From Tritrichomonas musculus (taxonomy: Eukaryota; Parabasalia; Tritrichomonadida; Tritrichomonadidae), in contig JAPFFF010000050.1 of the NCBI GenBank assembly GCA_039105265.1, positions 744,001 through 808,000 of the forward strand: DNA of 64,000 nt. The letters run 5' to 3'. Below, in pieces: positions 31,111-43,765 of this stretch; position 1 is the stretch's first letter, and each line of letters begins with the position of its first letter. The notes beneath the pieces are model-generated. The model was given only the letters and a program-made list of their open reading frames with translations. It did no database searches and was not told the origin of the DNA. A program made the translations under genes and the position numbers.

Positions 31111-31225
31111 TTTTTGAGTTTTGTAAAATACTCAAAAAGTTATAAAACAGATAATTAAACATAAATTGAAGTAGCTTTTTGAAGGCTACGCCTTTCAAAA
31201 AGCTACTTCATTTATTTTTTAAATA
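31111..31225 (-). repeat. Dispersed hairpin repeat, copy 2 (inverse of 3408-3520)
   Basis: Matches the inverse of the segment at 3408-3520 nearly base for base, including AGTTATAAAACAGATAATTA between the two hairpin motifs. The stem GAAGTAGCTTTTTGAA is kept, and the loop here is GGCTACGCC. Confidence 0.75.
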
Positions 31226-31247
31226 AACAAAAAAAAATTAAATATAC

Positions 31248-32583
31248 TATAAACTCAGTTTTTTAATCTTCACTCCCTTCAATTTTCTACGAATATTCAA
31301 AAATTGATTAAATTGAATAAAAATTTTATTTTATCAACTTTTTTAGAAAGAAAAATTTATTTTTTTGTATGTTTTCTCCTTTCTCTGTACTCTATTCTAA
31401 AAATCTAAAATCATAAAGCAATCTTTTCCCATATGCCATATGAGGTTAAAAAATGCTTTGATCAATGCGTAATGATGCTCATTGATGAGTTTTAATAACC
31501 AAAAATCTTAATAGAGTTTTGAAAGGAAAAATAAAATATAGAAAAAGTGAAAATTTTGAATTAAAAAAAACGTAATAATAGAAAAATTGAATTATACCCT
31601 TAGCCGATATTAATGTTCACACGTAAAAAAACAAAACCATCAAATTTCTATATTAAAAAATAATTTTTATAAAATATTATATTAAAAATATTATATTTTG
31701 TAATTATAAACTGGAATCGAAAAGTCGATATCGCCAAATAAGCATTGAATTTTTTATTTTAAAACAGAATTATTATTTTTGAGCAAAAAAAATAAGTGAT
31801 TAGCGCCAAGCCAGCAAACCACTAAACTTTATCAATGAAAATACTCCACAAGTTCAATCATTTCAATTTTCTGCTATAACCCAACTTCAATATTCAATTT
31901 TGAAATAACATTAATTTCTCGAGTGATGCTCCAAAATAATCCAAAATTAGTCGATAAAGCAATAGAAAGCCTACTAATTATGATGATTCCACGCATTTCT
32001 AGTCTTTTTATGTAGTTTTTACTCTCTTTATTTTCAATCAATTAACATAATAGGAATTAAATGAAAAAAAATTAAGCTTTTCTACTATTTTTAATAAAGA
32101 AAACTCAATTAAACTATACAATAAGCATTCGAAAGGCTTTCAATTGATACAATTACATAATTAATTTCAATCATTCTACCACAACTACTTCATTTTTCTT
32201 CAATACAATGCAAAAATCGATGCATGTCTCATTAAAAGAAGTTATACTCACCAAAATAAGTGATGAAGAAAGAAGAAGTTGGTGTTTATTATTACTGGCT
32301 ACATCTTAAATCGAAACTTTTTGAATAAAAATTATATAATTTTCAAACTTTTTGAGATCATCAAAATCTCGATATCATTATTTTCACTTTTTGATAAGCA
32401 TTTTTCAGAGAGTTCTTAATTTTTGTTTGATTGAAAAAAATAATTGCCTCAAAATCGATATCCTGTTTTTGATTCCAGTTTATTAGTATATATTTATCAG
32501 AATATTAAAACTATAATTGTCATACTTAAAGATATTAATAGATAAAATTGAGAGGGTGTGAAGATTAAAAAACAGAGTTTATA
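31248..32583. mobile_element. Non-autonomous element (1.34 kb) with about 40-bp inverted ends
   Basis: The left end TATAAACTCAGTTTTTTAAT ... CCCTTCAATTTT is matched by the inverse of the right end, TATAAACTCTGTTTTTTAAT ... CCCTCTCAATTTT. No protein frame remains inside. The ends resemble those of the small MITE at 43766-43975, which may be a derivative of the same family. Confidence 0.6.
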
Positions 32584-33530
32584 TGATATATGAAAAAAAA
32601 AAAAAAAAAAAACTGCTATATAAATACAAAATATTTCTATGCTTTTTAATGAAAAAGTTAAAAATTTTTTTATTCTATACTTTCCATTTTTTGAAATTGA
32701 TTTTGTATTAAGATATAGTTAAAAATGAAATGTTTTTTTTTTTTTTTTAAATATTCAATTCTTAAATCAAATTTGAATTGACTGTATAATGATGGTAAAA
32801 ATTTCATAAAAATTCAAAAAATGATAAAAATCTGAATCACTAATTCAGTTTTACAGTTTTTGAAAAAAACAGTATCTTATTCATAAACATTATTTTAATT
32901 CTTTATTAAAAAAAACAGTGCAAAGTTGTCTTCTTTGAGATAGCAGCAACATGAAAAAGTACTTGAACGAAGTATTTTGATATGACAAGGAACAGATATA
33001 CTTCCAATAAGACAAAATAAAAAGCATGAACCTCCAAATTATTCTAATTTTGAATCAAATGAAATATCTAAATTTTGGTGAAATATAAAGGCTTGAACAT
33101 GATTATTAATCTAGAATCAAATTCATATAATTTATATATTAATATAATCTTCTGTTTATTTTTGCATATATTTCAAAGCAGTAGATAAAATATTTTATTC
33201 ATATTGGCTCCTTTAATTTTCCATTAAATTCAATATTGTAAAAAAATGTGTAGTAGTCATTTGACGAATTAGGTCCTGTCGTACGAAGTATGACAAAACT
33301 CGTGTGTTGAATGTTCATACTTGGCCTTGGCTGTTTAATGATTGATCATTTGAATGCTGGATGACCACTTCCCACCTGCTGCAGTCATTTGAAACCTCAA
33401 CAGCCCAGTTAATTGATTAGATCAGTTATTTCATGATCTGTAACATTTTCAATCATTTTTATTTGTAACAAATAATATGTAAGAATCTTGATAATACTCT
33501 CTCTTGAATAATATCTTTTATTTTGTTATG
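32584..33530. other. Non-coding spacer
   Basis: AT-rich, with A and T tracts near 32591-32612 and 32730-32749, and a GC-richer patch at about 33265-33420 without a reading frame. Nothing assignable. Confidence 0.5.
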
Positions 33531-33640
33531 AAGAACTTCTAAGATATCTTAAAAACGATTATATTAAATCAATTGGTTTTCCTGATGATCTTTATTTTGA
33601 AATTACAATTGAATTTAAATAATATGTTTGAATCGATTTA
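33531..33640 (+). pseudogene. Small duplicated fragment of the downstream LRR gene
   Basis: Reads LKNDYIKSIGFPDDLYFEI, close to NNDYIKSISFPDDSCVRSF in the intact gene at 33895-35292, then stops. It is a partial local duplication or the relic of a tandem paralogue. Confidence 0.5.
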
Positions 33641-33874
33641 AGAATGTTAATCTGCTTATGAAGAAGGTACTGTTAACCTAGTTCTTCATTTGGATGTTCA
33701 TATTAAGCTTTTATTTGGAAATTCTGATTAGTATCAAAAAGTGTCGATTATCCATTCTTCTCAAAATACAAAAATGCAAATTTGTCATGAAATTTCATGT
33801 CTGTCATAAAATTTTGGGGAATTTTATCTCAAATATGTCATAAAATATAAATTTTCGAAAATTTTAAGATCTCG

Positions 33875-33886
33875 TCACATTATTAG
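33875..33886 (+). promoter_or_regulatory. Initiator-like element TCACATTATTAG
   Basis: The A at 33877 lies 18 bases before the ATG at 33895, and the core matches the other TCACATT elements here. Confidence 0.5.
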
Positions 33887-33894
33887 TATAAATA

Positions 33895-35292
33895 ATGGAA
33901 TATAAAGACCAAAGTGGAATAGTTTTTCTATTAGACATAGATCATCAAACAGCCAAGGTTGGGAAGTGTAAAGAGGCTAAAGGAGACATCATGATTCCAC
34001 GATCAGTTATACATGAAGGCAAAGAATACATTGTAATAAGCATTGAAGAAGATTCCTTTTTTAATAACGATTATATCAAATCAATTAGTTTTCCTGATGA
34101 TTCATGTGTCCGTTCTTTTGGAACAAGTTCATTCACTTTATCAGCAATTCAAAAAATACAATTTCCAAAAAATCTTGAAAAGCTTGAAGATGATTGGTGC
34201 TTTTCTACTGAAAAACTAAAATCAATTGATTTATCACCTGAAAATCCTAATTTTTCTTATCTGGATGATAACCATAAAATAATTATTGGCAAATCTGACC
34301 CAAAAAACTCGATATTTGATGTTTTAGTATTTGCATGTCGTGATATTCAAACAGTTATTATTCCATCATTCATCAAACACATTTGTCCATCAGCTTTTTA
34401 TCAATGTCAACAATTCAAAAAAATACAATTTGAAGATAAATCACAGCTAGAAACGATAGGTAAAAGTTGTTTTAAATTAACAAGATTTGAAGAGATCAAG
34501 TTTCCACAAACACTCAAAACAATTGGAATGGATATATTTCGTGAATCAGGTCTCAAAAAATGTCAATTTGATGAAAACTGTCAAATAAAAATAATACCTA
34601 GAGAATCATTTTTTAGTTCTAGACTTCAAATAGTTTCAATTCCAAAAGATGTTTACTTGCTTGATTATAGATGGGCAGCTTATTCAGAAATAACAACAAT
34701 CATTTTGTCACCTCTAAATCCTCATTTGACTTACATTGATAACCAACACAAAATAATTGCAGGAAAAACAGATATAAATTCACCAGTTTTTAACATCATT
34801 TTTTTCGCATGTCGAGATGTTAAAAGAGCCCAAATTCCATCAAGTATTAAACACATTGCTAGTAATGCATTTGAAGGTTGCTATAAACTTGAATCACTTG
34901 AATTTGATCAAGGCACAAGCATTGAAACTTTAGGCGATTGTTGCTTTTCTCAATGCAGAAGTTTACAAAGAGTTTCTCTTCCTAAAGGATTAAAACGTTA
35001 TGGTGATGATGTTTTTGAAAGATGTGACAATATGGTATCAATTGATATTTTAGATGAAATCGTTTATATTAGTCCTTCATTTTTACCTCATTGCAGGCAA
35101 CTTGAAGTTCTCAATTGTCCAAATGCAACGATTATTGTTTACGATAAATATTCATTTGAATATCTTAGTCCAAACTTCACTGTAAATCGGCCACCTAATG
35201 CACTTTTCACAAATGATGATTCTGATGAAAATAATAAAATCAGAATGAAATTTGATATTGATTTCATAGATAGTGAAATATGTAAATACTGA
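33895..35292 (+). CDS. BspA-like leucine-rich repeat protein (465 aa)
   Basis: Starts MEYKDQSGIVFLLDID. It consists of BspA/TpLRR-type repeats throughout (IPRSVIHEGKEYIVISIEED; SVRSFGTSSFTLSAIQKIQF; IPSFIKHICPSAFYQCQQFK; IPSSIKHIASNAFEGCYKLE). Two longer inserted units of the form LSPxNPxxxYxDxxHKIIxGK ... FxVxxFACRDxxxxxIPSxIKHI lie near residues 115-170 and 280-325. There is no signal peptide or C-terminal membrane span, so it is predicted to be intracellular or unconventionally exported. The same long unit occurs in the truncated LRR-kinase gene at 52007-54610, showing that the two are related. It probably mediates protein binding; its ligand is unknown. Confidence 0.85.
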   Translation: MEYKDQSGIVFLLDIDHQTAKVGKCKEAKGDIMIPRSVIHEGKEYIVISIEEDSFFNNDYIKSISFPDDSCVRSFGTSSFTLSAIQKIQFPKNLEKLEDDWCFSTEKLKSIDLSPENPNFSYLDDNHKIIIGKSDPKNSIFDVLVFACRDIQTVIIPSFIKHICPSAFYQCQQFKKIQFEDKSQLETIGKSCFKLTRFEEIKFPQTLKTIGMDIFRESGLKKCQFDENCQIKIIPRESFFSSRLQIVSIPKDVYLLDYRWAAYSEITTIILSPLNPHLTYIDNQHKIIAGKTDINSPVFNIIFFACRDVKRAQIPSSIKHIASNAFEGCYKLESLEFDQGTSIETLGDCCFSQCRSLQRVSLPKGLKRYGDDVFERCDNMVSIDILDEIVYISPSFLPHCRQLEVLNCPNATIIVYDKYSFEYLSPNFTVNRPPNALFTNDDSDENNKIRMKFDIDFIDSEICKY

Positions 35293-36659
35293 TAAAGAGA
35301 ATGAATCAGTATATAGTATTTTTCCATAAAGGAATAATTTGCAAATAAAATTAAATTTTCGAATTGAAAGTAAATTCTTAACTTCATATATTTCTTTATT
35401 GATTTTTTTGCGTCTCCTAATGCAGTATGTATAAAAAACAATATATATTCATATGGCAATATGCAAAAGCATTCAAAAAGTGAATATTTTTTTGAGACGA
35501 AAACGATCAAAAAGTACGTTTTAAAAATAAAAAGAACTCACAAAATATATAACTTTTTGAGAATAACAACTTTTTGAAACTCTAAACATGATTATAACTT
35601 TAAATAATTGGCCTTTTGACTTGTTTTTCTTCTTGGTATCATGAATTAGAATTCGGAGAAACGGCGTTTAATTTGATATTTGAAAAAAAATTCATTTATG
35701 GAAAAAACATTTCTTAATATTCTTATCTGTTTTATTCCAGGAATTTTATCCTTTGAGAAAAATTGAAGCAATAGGCCATACTTTTTTTTCAACAAAAGAA
35801 TATCAGCCATCGAATACTTTAAAAATCAAATTTTTCCCCACCATTCAATTTTTTTACCATAAAAAAGCAAGAGTATGAATAGATTTTATTGTAATTCGAA
35901 ATTACTTATTATTTGTTCATAATGAACAATCCTACTTTCATGTAAAAATACAAGAATGTAACTTTGACTTCAATTCATTGAATTTAAATTGAAAAAAGTG
36001 ACATATTTTTTGACGATCACTTTTAAACATCGAGTTAAAATAACAAAGAATATCTCAATAATAATGTTCAATATTAAATTATAATTTGTGTATATTGATT
36101 TATTAAATACAATATAATATTTTAAATGTAATTTTTATTCTTAATTTTATATATTATCATGAAATATTTGCATTATCAATCAACAAAAATAAATTTCAAA
36201 TATCTTCTAGGGAAACCCAATTATTCTTAATATAAAATGGGTTTCTCCTGTTTTTAACGTTTTGTTTTATCTTCATTACAAATTTCATGATCATATTTTA
36301 TTTAATTACTCCTTTTACCCTCTGATTACAAATTTAAAGTATTTCACTGTTATTAGTAATTATATTTTAATGAATATGGGAAATATTAAACGATGTAATC
36401 AATTTTAAAACGAAAAAAATCCTTTGCAAATGGAATAATTATTTTTTTTTTTTAATATTTGTAAATGTACAAAATATTTATATTGACATTTTGAGATTTA
36501 ATTTTTAAATTATGTTTTTGATTAAAAATATTGAATATTTATCAAGATATTCCAATGATTTTATATACCGAATACATGATCTTTTTCAATGCTTCATTTC
36601 ATCAATAACAAAAAATATAAAAATGAGTAAAATATAGGATAATCTTCAAAATTTAATCA
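35293..36659. other. Non-coding AT-rich spacer
   Basis: No supported gene. It contains several copies of the ACTTTTTGA / TCAAAAAGT motif (for example near 35473, 35555 and 35570). Confidence 0.5.
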
Positions 36660-37876
36660 ATTTATTATATGGTTGCATTTGGCACGGTTTGGGCAAAAAA
36701 GCTGCCCACCCAAGATATTTTGATAACCCAACGGGTATAAGCAAATTATTTGTTGATTTTATAATATTTTTAACTTTTCTTAAAAATATGTATATTTTAA
36801 ATATGTGGTTTTGCATAAAAATATTAAAATAAAATTAAAATTAAAATAGATATTTTGGAGTTTTCATTTTTTTATTTTTTTGTTTATCTATTCAATTTTT
36901 TCAAAGATAAATTCTGTTGTTATTTACAAATTCTATTGGGCTGGATACTTTTCTATGTTTTCATTCAATTTTTCAGTTAAAAAATAAATATTTGCCCTGG
37001 GCAAAGTGTCTGGGCTGTGACAATAGCCCATTTTTTCAATCCTTTTTAAACGGGGCTGGGCTAGGGAAGTTATATGATAAATTCAAAAGCTATTTTTAAT
37101 ATTTTTCTTTTAAAATCATTATCTTTTCTTTAATATATGATATTAATTGATTATTGTGTTTGATAAAATAAAAAAATTCAAACATATTTTTGTATATAAA
37201 TAAAATAAAGTTTGGAATGGATTTTTGGCAAGATATTTCATTAATATAATCATAAAATTAGGATAATAAATTGTTATAAATTACAATATATTTAAAGATC
37301 ATATAAAATATAAATAAAATATTAAACAAATTAAAATAATTTTATTTTTGTTATTGAATACTTTATTAAATTAAAAAAATAAATATTTATGAATATTCTC
37401 ATTTAAAGTATATCTAATCATTATATTATTACATATTAAAAATAGATGCGCATTAAAAAATATAATATATAAATATATTGTTTAAAATAATTAGGAAAAG
37501 ATATAATATTTAAAATAGACTTTTTAATTAACAGAATTCACAAAATAAATAAAAACAAAGGCGCATTACCAATTTTTTAGTTCAAATCATAATAAAAATG
37601 TGAAAATGATGAATTATTAGATTCAAATGCAACTACATTCCACAACTAGCAATCAAATTCAGAACAAATATCATCATTTTCATATTTTGGAAGTATTGAT
37701 ATATATTCTATGCTTTTATTCAATGCCGAAAAGTTCACACTTTAAGGACGTCCTTAAAAAGTGGCCTTTACATGGCAAAATTGATCGCATCACTTCATCA
37801 AAATATTTGAAGCTCAATTGCCCAGTGGGCTGCCCACTTCTTCAATTTTTTGACCCTATGCAACCCTAATTTATTA
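36660..37876. mobile_element. hAT-like non-autonomous transposon with 8-bp target duplication
   Basis: The element 36668-37868 begins TATGGTTGCAT and ends with the inverse of TAGGGTTGCAT. GGGCAnn / GCTGCCCA motifs appear inside both ends. The 8-mer ATTTATTA is present directly outside both edges (36660-36667 and 37869-37876), as expected for hAT insertions. The interior is AT-rich with GC-richer GGGCTGGGC-type patches and no transposase. Frames at 36917-37099 and 37627-37869 are not convincing. Confidence 0.65.
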
Positions 37877-38655
37877 TTATTTATATAATAAACAAAATCT
37901 AACCAATTTAGGTAGAAGAACCATTTTAAAAAATCTTTAATAATTTGACTTTAGGCTTGTTAAGTCTCGATTTTCGATAATTGATCCATTTTTCTGATAT
38001 CAATATCAAATCAAAAATTTTATCTTTGATATCAATAATGAATAAAAATAAAAGATCGATTATCAATATTGAAAATTTTTTAACGTATCAAAATTTTGTA
38101 AACTTTTTTAACTGATTACTTCACATATCCGTTATAAAATTTAATAAAAGCTGATTCTTTTACATAATAAGTTAGAATATATTTATTTTATGCCATTAAA
38201 ATACTATTTTTAATGTTTTTTTCAGGTATTAATTTCGATTAATCAAGATTCGATATCAAAAGAATATTTTTTTTTGTATCACATTTCATACTTGATAATC
38301 GATTTCATCAATTAAAATTTCCAATCGATAACATTTTATTATCGATTATCTGAGTTAAAAAAAGTGACAAACCTGATAATTGATATCAGAATTAAAGTCA
38401 AATTGACTTTAATTGGTTTTTCTCCTTTTTCAAAAAGATATTTTTGATATCTCTTTCATTTATAATGTTATATATCCTGAGAACAATTTAAATATGCAAT
38501 ATATTTGCAAAAATAAAGAGGTCATTTTTTGATTTTATATTTCTTTACATTTTTTCCTCAAAAAGTGAAAGGAATTTTTTTGGGGCTAAAAAAACTTCCT
38601 CTTTAAAAAATTTATTTGTTACTATTCGTTTTTTATGTTTCTAAAAAAATATATC

Positions 38656-38712
<57 letters not shown>

Positions 38713-38741
38713 ATTTAATTATTAATTAATTATTAAATGGA
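37877..38741. other. Non-coding spacer with long poly(A)
   Basis: AT-rich, with ATCGATTATC-type repeats of both orientations at about 37960-38400, possibly a degraded inverted-repeat element. A run of about 50 A (38659-38708) lies 34 bases beyond the stop of the following minus-strand gene part. Confidence 0.5.
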
Positions 38742-39611
38742 TCATTTACCACTCCTCTTCCTCTTCTTTTTGGAATGGTTTAGATCCATTTGGGACTGAG
38801 CCATCATATTCATGCTGAATTGAGTTTGCATTGCATCATTCATTTGGATCATTTGACACCATTGTTGTTGTTGTTGCGGCAAGCTCAAAAAAGGATATTG
38901 ATAAGTAAATTGTTGCATTTGGTATGAATTCTGCTTTAAATTAATATCTTCAATTAAAGATTCATAAATTTCACGTGCTTTTCTTAACTCTGATAATGAA
39001 TTTGAAATATCTATCAACAAATCTGTTGTTTGAATCCCCAAATCATCATGTGAAAAATGATCTTTATTTTTAGGAATGTTTTGTTTCTCTTTATTTGTAT
39101 CACTCAGATGCTGACTTGGCTTCTCAGAAAATGATTCTTTATATATTTTAAAATTCTTCGTTGGCAATTTTTGATCTGATTTATTCGAAACATTATTTGA
39201 TACAAAAATTGGTGATGCTCGGTTGAAAACATTGAATTGATTATTTGATGTTATTGGGTTCTTTACGGTTGGCATCGGATTTTTAGTTTGAGGTTCTGTC
39301 TTTGATTGCTGAAAAGAAAACATTGACTGCGGTGATGTTTTCTTTTCAACTTGATCATTTATTTGAGGGATCGATATGTGAGCAGTTCCTATAGTCTGAT
39401 CTTTGTTCTCATTTGATTTAGCAATTAGCTTGCCAAAGCCTAGAGAATTATTGATCGATTGATTTGCTTTAGACTCGTTTCTGGCAGCTTGTCCAATTTC
39501 ATTTAAATCGCATTGCGGTCTTTTAGATAATAAAAGTTTGACAATTTCGATATTTTCTTTTTCAATCGCTAGATATAATGCTGTTTTATCAAAAAAATAA
39601 AAAAATTTCAT
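38742..39611 (-). CDS. C-terminal part of the ankyrin-cassette gene (last ankyrin repeat plus NLS tail)
   Basis: Starts with the same cassette found in ten more copies upstream (MKFFYFFDKTALYLAIEKEN), but here the repeat continues past LLLSK into RPQCDLNEIGQAARNESKAN. A low-complexity polar region follows, then a helical segment (LIDISNSLSELRKAREIYES), a Q-rich stretch and a final basic KKKRKRSGK that looks like a nuclear localisation signal. This would be the unique 3' end of the locus that begins at 45116. Whether it is joined to the other parts in the mRNA is not known. Confidence 0.65.
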   Translation of the reverse strand: MKFFYFFDKTALYLAIEKENIEIVKLLLSKRPQCDLNEIGQAARNESKANQSINNSLGFGKLIAKSNENKDQTIGTAHISIPQINDQVEKKTSPQSMFSFQQSKTEPQTKNPMPTVKNPITSNNQFNVFNRASPIFVSNNVSNKSDQKLPTKNFKIYKESFSEKPSQHLSDTNKEKQNIPKNKDHFSHDDLGIQTTDLLIDISNSLSELRKAREIYESLIEDINLKQNSYQMQQFTYQYPFLSLPQQQQQWCQMIQMNDAMQTQFSMNMMAQSQMDLNHSKKKRKRSGK

Positions 39612-39878
39612 TCAAATATTTATTATAGAATTTCATTCAAATATTTATTATAGAATTGTATTCAAATATTTATTATAGAATTTCATTCAAATATTTATTA
39701 TAGAATTCTATTAAAATATTTATTATAGAATTATATTTAAATATTTATTATAAAATTGTATTCAAATATTTATTATAGAATTGTATTCAAATATTTATTA
39801 TAGAATTGTATTCAAATATTTGTTATAAAATTGTATTCAAATATTTGTTATAGAATTGTATTCATATATTTATTATAG

Positions 39879-42800
39879 AATTTTATAAATAAATAAATAT
39901 GAAAATATTTATAATATTAATATCAAGTTTTTCATTAGATAATAAAAGTTTGACAATTTCGATATTTTCTTTTTCAATCGCCAGATATAATGCTGTTTTA
40001 TCAAAAAAATAAAAAAATTTCATTCAAATATTAATTATAGAATTCCATTCAAATATTTATTATTGAATAAAATTCAAATATTTATTATAGAATTTCATTC
40101 AAATATTTATTATAGAATTCCATTCAAATATTTATTATTGAATAAAATTCAAATATTTATTATAGAATTCTATTCAAATATTTATTATAGAATTGTATTC
40201 AAATATTTGTTATAAAATTGTATTCAAATATTTATTATAGAATTGTATTCATATATTTATTATAGAATTTTATAAATAAATAAATATGAAAATATTTATA
40301 ATATTAATATCAAGTTTTTCATTAGATAATAAAAGTTTGACAATTTCGATATTTTCTTTTTCAATCGCCAGATATAATGCTGTTTTATCAAAAAAATAAA
40401 AAAATTTCATTCAAATATTTATTATAGAATTCCATTCAAATATTTATAATAGAATAAAATTCAAATATTTATTATAGAATAAAATTCAAATATTTATTAT
40501 AGAATTTTATAAATAAATAAATATGAAAATATTTATAATATTAATATCAAGTTTTTCATTAGATAATAAAAGCTTGACAATTTCGATATTTTCTTTTTCA
40601 ATCGCCAGATATAATGCTGTTTTATCAAAAAAATAAAAAAATTTCATTCAAATATTTATTATAGAATTCCATTCAAATATTTATAATAGAATAAAATTCA
40701 AATATTTATTATAGAATAAAATTCAAATATTTATTATAGAATTCCATTCAAATATTTATTATAGAATTCCATTCAAATATCTATTATAGAATAAAATTCA
40801 AATATTTATTATAGAATTCCATTCAAATATTTATTATAGAATTGTATTCAAATATTTATTATAGAATTGTATTCAAATATTTATTATAGAATTTTATAAA
40901 TAAATAAATATGAAAATATTTATAATATTAATATCAAGTTTTTCATTAGATAATAAAAGTTTGACAATTTCGATATTTTCTTTTTCAATCGCCAGATATA
41001 ATGCTGTTTTATCAAAAAAATAAAAAAATTTCATTCAAATATTTATTATAGAATTGTATTCAAATGTTTATTATAGAATTCTATTAAAATATTTATTATA
41101 GAATTTCATTCAAATATTTATTATAAAATTGTATTCAAATATTTATTATAGAATTATATTCAAATATTTATTATAGAATTTTATAAATAAATAAATATGA
41201 AAATATTTATAATATTAATATCAAGTTTTTCATTAGATAATAAAAGTTTGACAATTTCGATATTTTCTTTTTCAATCGCCAGATATAATGCTGTTTTATT
41301 AAAAAAATAAAAAAATTTCATTCAAATATTTATTATAGAATTGTATTCAAATGTTTATTATAGAATTGTATTCAAATATTTATTATAGAATTGTATTCAA
41401 ATATTTATTATAGAATTGTATTCAAATATTTATTATAGAATTTCATTCAAATATTTATTATAGAATTTCATTCAAATATTTATTATAGAATTCTATTAAA
41501 ATATTTATTATAGAATTATATTTAAATATTTATTATAAAATTGTATTCAAATATTTATTATAGAATTGTATTCAAATAGTTATTATAGAATTGTATTCAA
41601 ATAGTTATTATAGAATTGTATTCAAATAGTTATTATAGAATTGTATTCAAATATTTATTATAGAATTTTATAAATAAATAAATATGAAAATATTTATAAT
41701 ATTAATATCAAGTTTTTCATTAGATAATAAAAGTTTGACAATTTCGATATTTTCTTTTTCAATCGCCAGATATAATGCTGTTTTATCAAAAAAATAAAAA
41801 AATTTCATTCAAATATTTATTATAGAATTGTATTCAAATGTTTATTATAGAATTCCATTCAAATATTTATTATAGAATTTCATTCAAATATTTATTATAG
41901 AATTCTATTAAAATATTTATTATAGAATTGTATTCAAATATTTATTATAGAATTATATTCAAATATTTATTATAGAATTCTATTAAAATATTTATTATAG
42001 AATTTCATTCAAATATTTATTATAAAATTGTATTCAAATATTTATTATAGAATTATATTCAAATATTTATTATAGAATTTTATAAATAAATAAATATGAA
42101 AATATTTATAATATTAATATCAAGTTTTTCATTAGATAATAAAAGTTTGACAATTTCGATATTTTCTTTTTCAATCGCCAGATATAATGCTGTTTTATCA
42201 AAAAAATAAAAAAATTTCATTCAAATATTTATTATAGAATTCCATTCAAATATTTATTATAGAATTGTATTCAAATAGTTATTATAGAATTGTATTCAAA
42301 TATTTATTATAAAATTCTATTAAAATATTTATTATAGAATTGTATTCAAATATTTATTATAGAATTTTATAAATAAATAAATATGAAAATATTTATAATA
42401 TTAATATCAAGTTTTTCATTAGATAATAAAAGCTTGACAATTTCGATATTTTCTTTTTCAATCGCCAGATATAATGCTGTTTTATCAAAAAAATAAAAAA
42501 ATTTCATTCAAATATTTATTATAGAATTGTATTCAAATGTTTATTATAGAATTCCATTCAAATATTTATTATAGAATTGTATTCAAATATTTATTATAGA
42601 ATTCTATTAAAATATTTATTATAGAATTGTATTCAAATATTTATTATAGAATTATATTCAAATATTTATTATAGAATTTTATAAATAAATAAATATGAAA
42701 ATATTTATAATATTAATATCAAGTTTTTCATTAGATAATAAAAGTTTGATAATTTCGATATTTTCTTTTTCAATCGCCAGATATAATGCTGTTTTATCAA

Positions 42801-43732
42801 AAAAATAAAAAAATTTCATTCAAATATTTATTATAGAATTGTATTCAAATGTTTATTATAGAATTCCATTCAAATATTTATTATAGAATTTCATTCAAAT
42901 ATTTATTATAGAATTATATTTAAATATTTTTCTAGAATTGTATTCAAATATTTATTATAAAATTCTATTCAAATATTTATTATAGTATTCTATTAAAATA
43001 TTTATTATAGAATTGTATTCAAATATTTATTATTGAATAAAATTCAAATATTTATTATAGAATTCCATTCAAATATTTATTATAGAATTTCATTCAAATA
43101 TTTATTATAGAATTGTATTCAAATATTTATTTTAGAATTCTATATAAATATTTATTATAGAATTCCATTCAAATATTTATTATAGAATTGTATTCAAAGA
43201 GTTATTATAGAATTGTATTCAAATAGTTATTATAGAATTGTATTCAAATATTTATTATAGAATTCTATTAAAATATTTATTATAGAATTGTATTCAAATA
43301 TTTATTATTGAATAAAATTCAAATATTTATTATAGAATTTCATTCAAATATTTATTATAGAATTTCATTCAAATATTTATTATAGAATTGTATTCAAATA
43401 TTTATTATAGAATTCTATTAAAATATTTATTATAGAATTCTATATAAATATTTATTATAGAATTCCATTCAAATATTTATTATAGAATTGTATTCAAATA
43501 GTTATTATAGAATTGTATTCAAATATTTATTATAAAATTCTATTAAAATATTTATTATAGAATTGTATTCAAATATTTATTATAGAATTTTATAAATAAA
43601 TAAATATGAAAATATTTATAATATTAATATCAAGTTTTTCATTAGATAATAAAAGCTTGACAATTTCGATATTTTCTTTTTCAATCGCCAGATATAATGC
43701 TGTTTTATCAAAAAAATAAAAAAATTTCATTC
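39879..43732 (-). repeat. Array of ten ankyrin-repeat cassettes in a 25-bp minisatellite
   Basis: Ten almost identical blocks of about 147 bp lie at 39879-40025, 40266-40412, 40503-40649, 40888-41035, 41177-41323, 41663-41809, 42076-42222, 42363-42509, 42674-42821 and 43586-43732. Each encodes on the minus strand a complete 46-codon frame: ATG, MKFFYFF, one ankyrin repeat DKTALYLAIEKENIEIVKLL, then LSNEKLDINIINIFIFIYL and TAA. Differences between copies are few and mostly silent (AAG/AAA, CTA/CTG), with one V to I and one D to N. Spacers of about 90-760 bp are tandem copies of a 25-mer, TTCAAATATTTATTATAGAA plus TTGTA or a variant, which has stops in all frames. Confidence 0.85.
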
Positions 43733-43765
43733 AAATATTTATTATAGAATTGTATTTAAATATTT

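Noticed and set aside
36917-37869. Two short plus-strand frames as hAT transposase remains
   Set aside because: No hAT motif, and the frames do not agree in composition with coding DNA.
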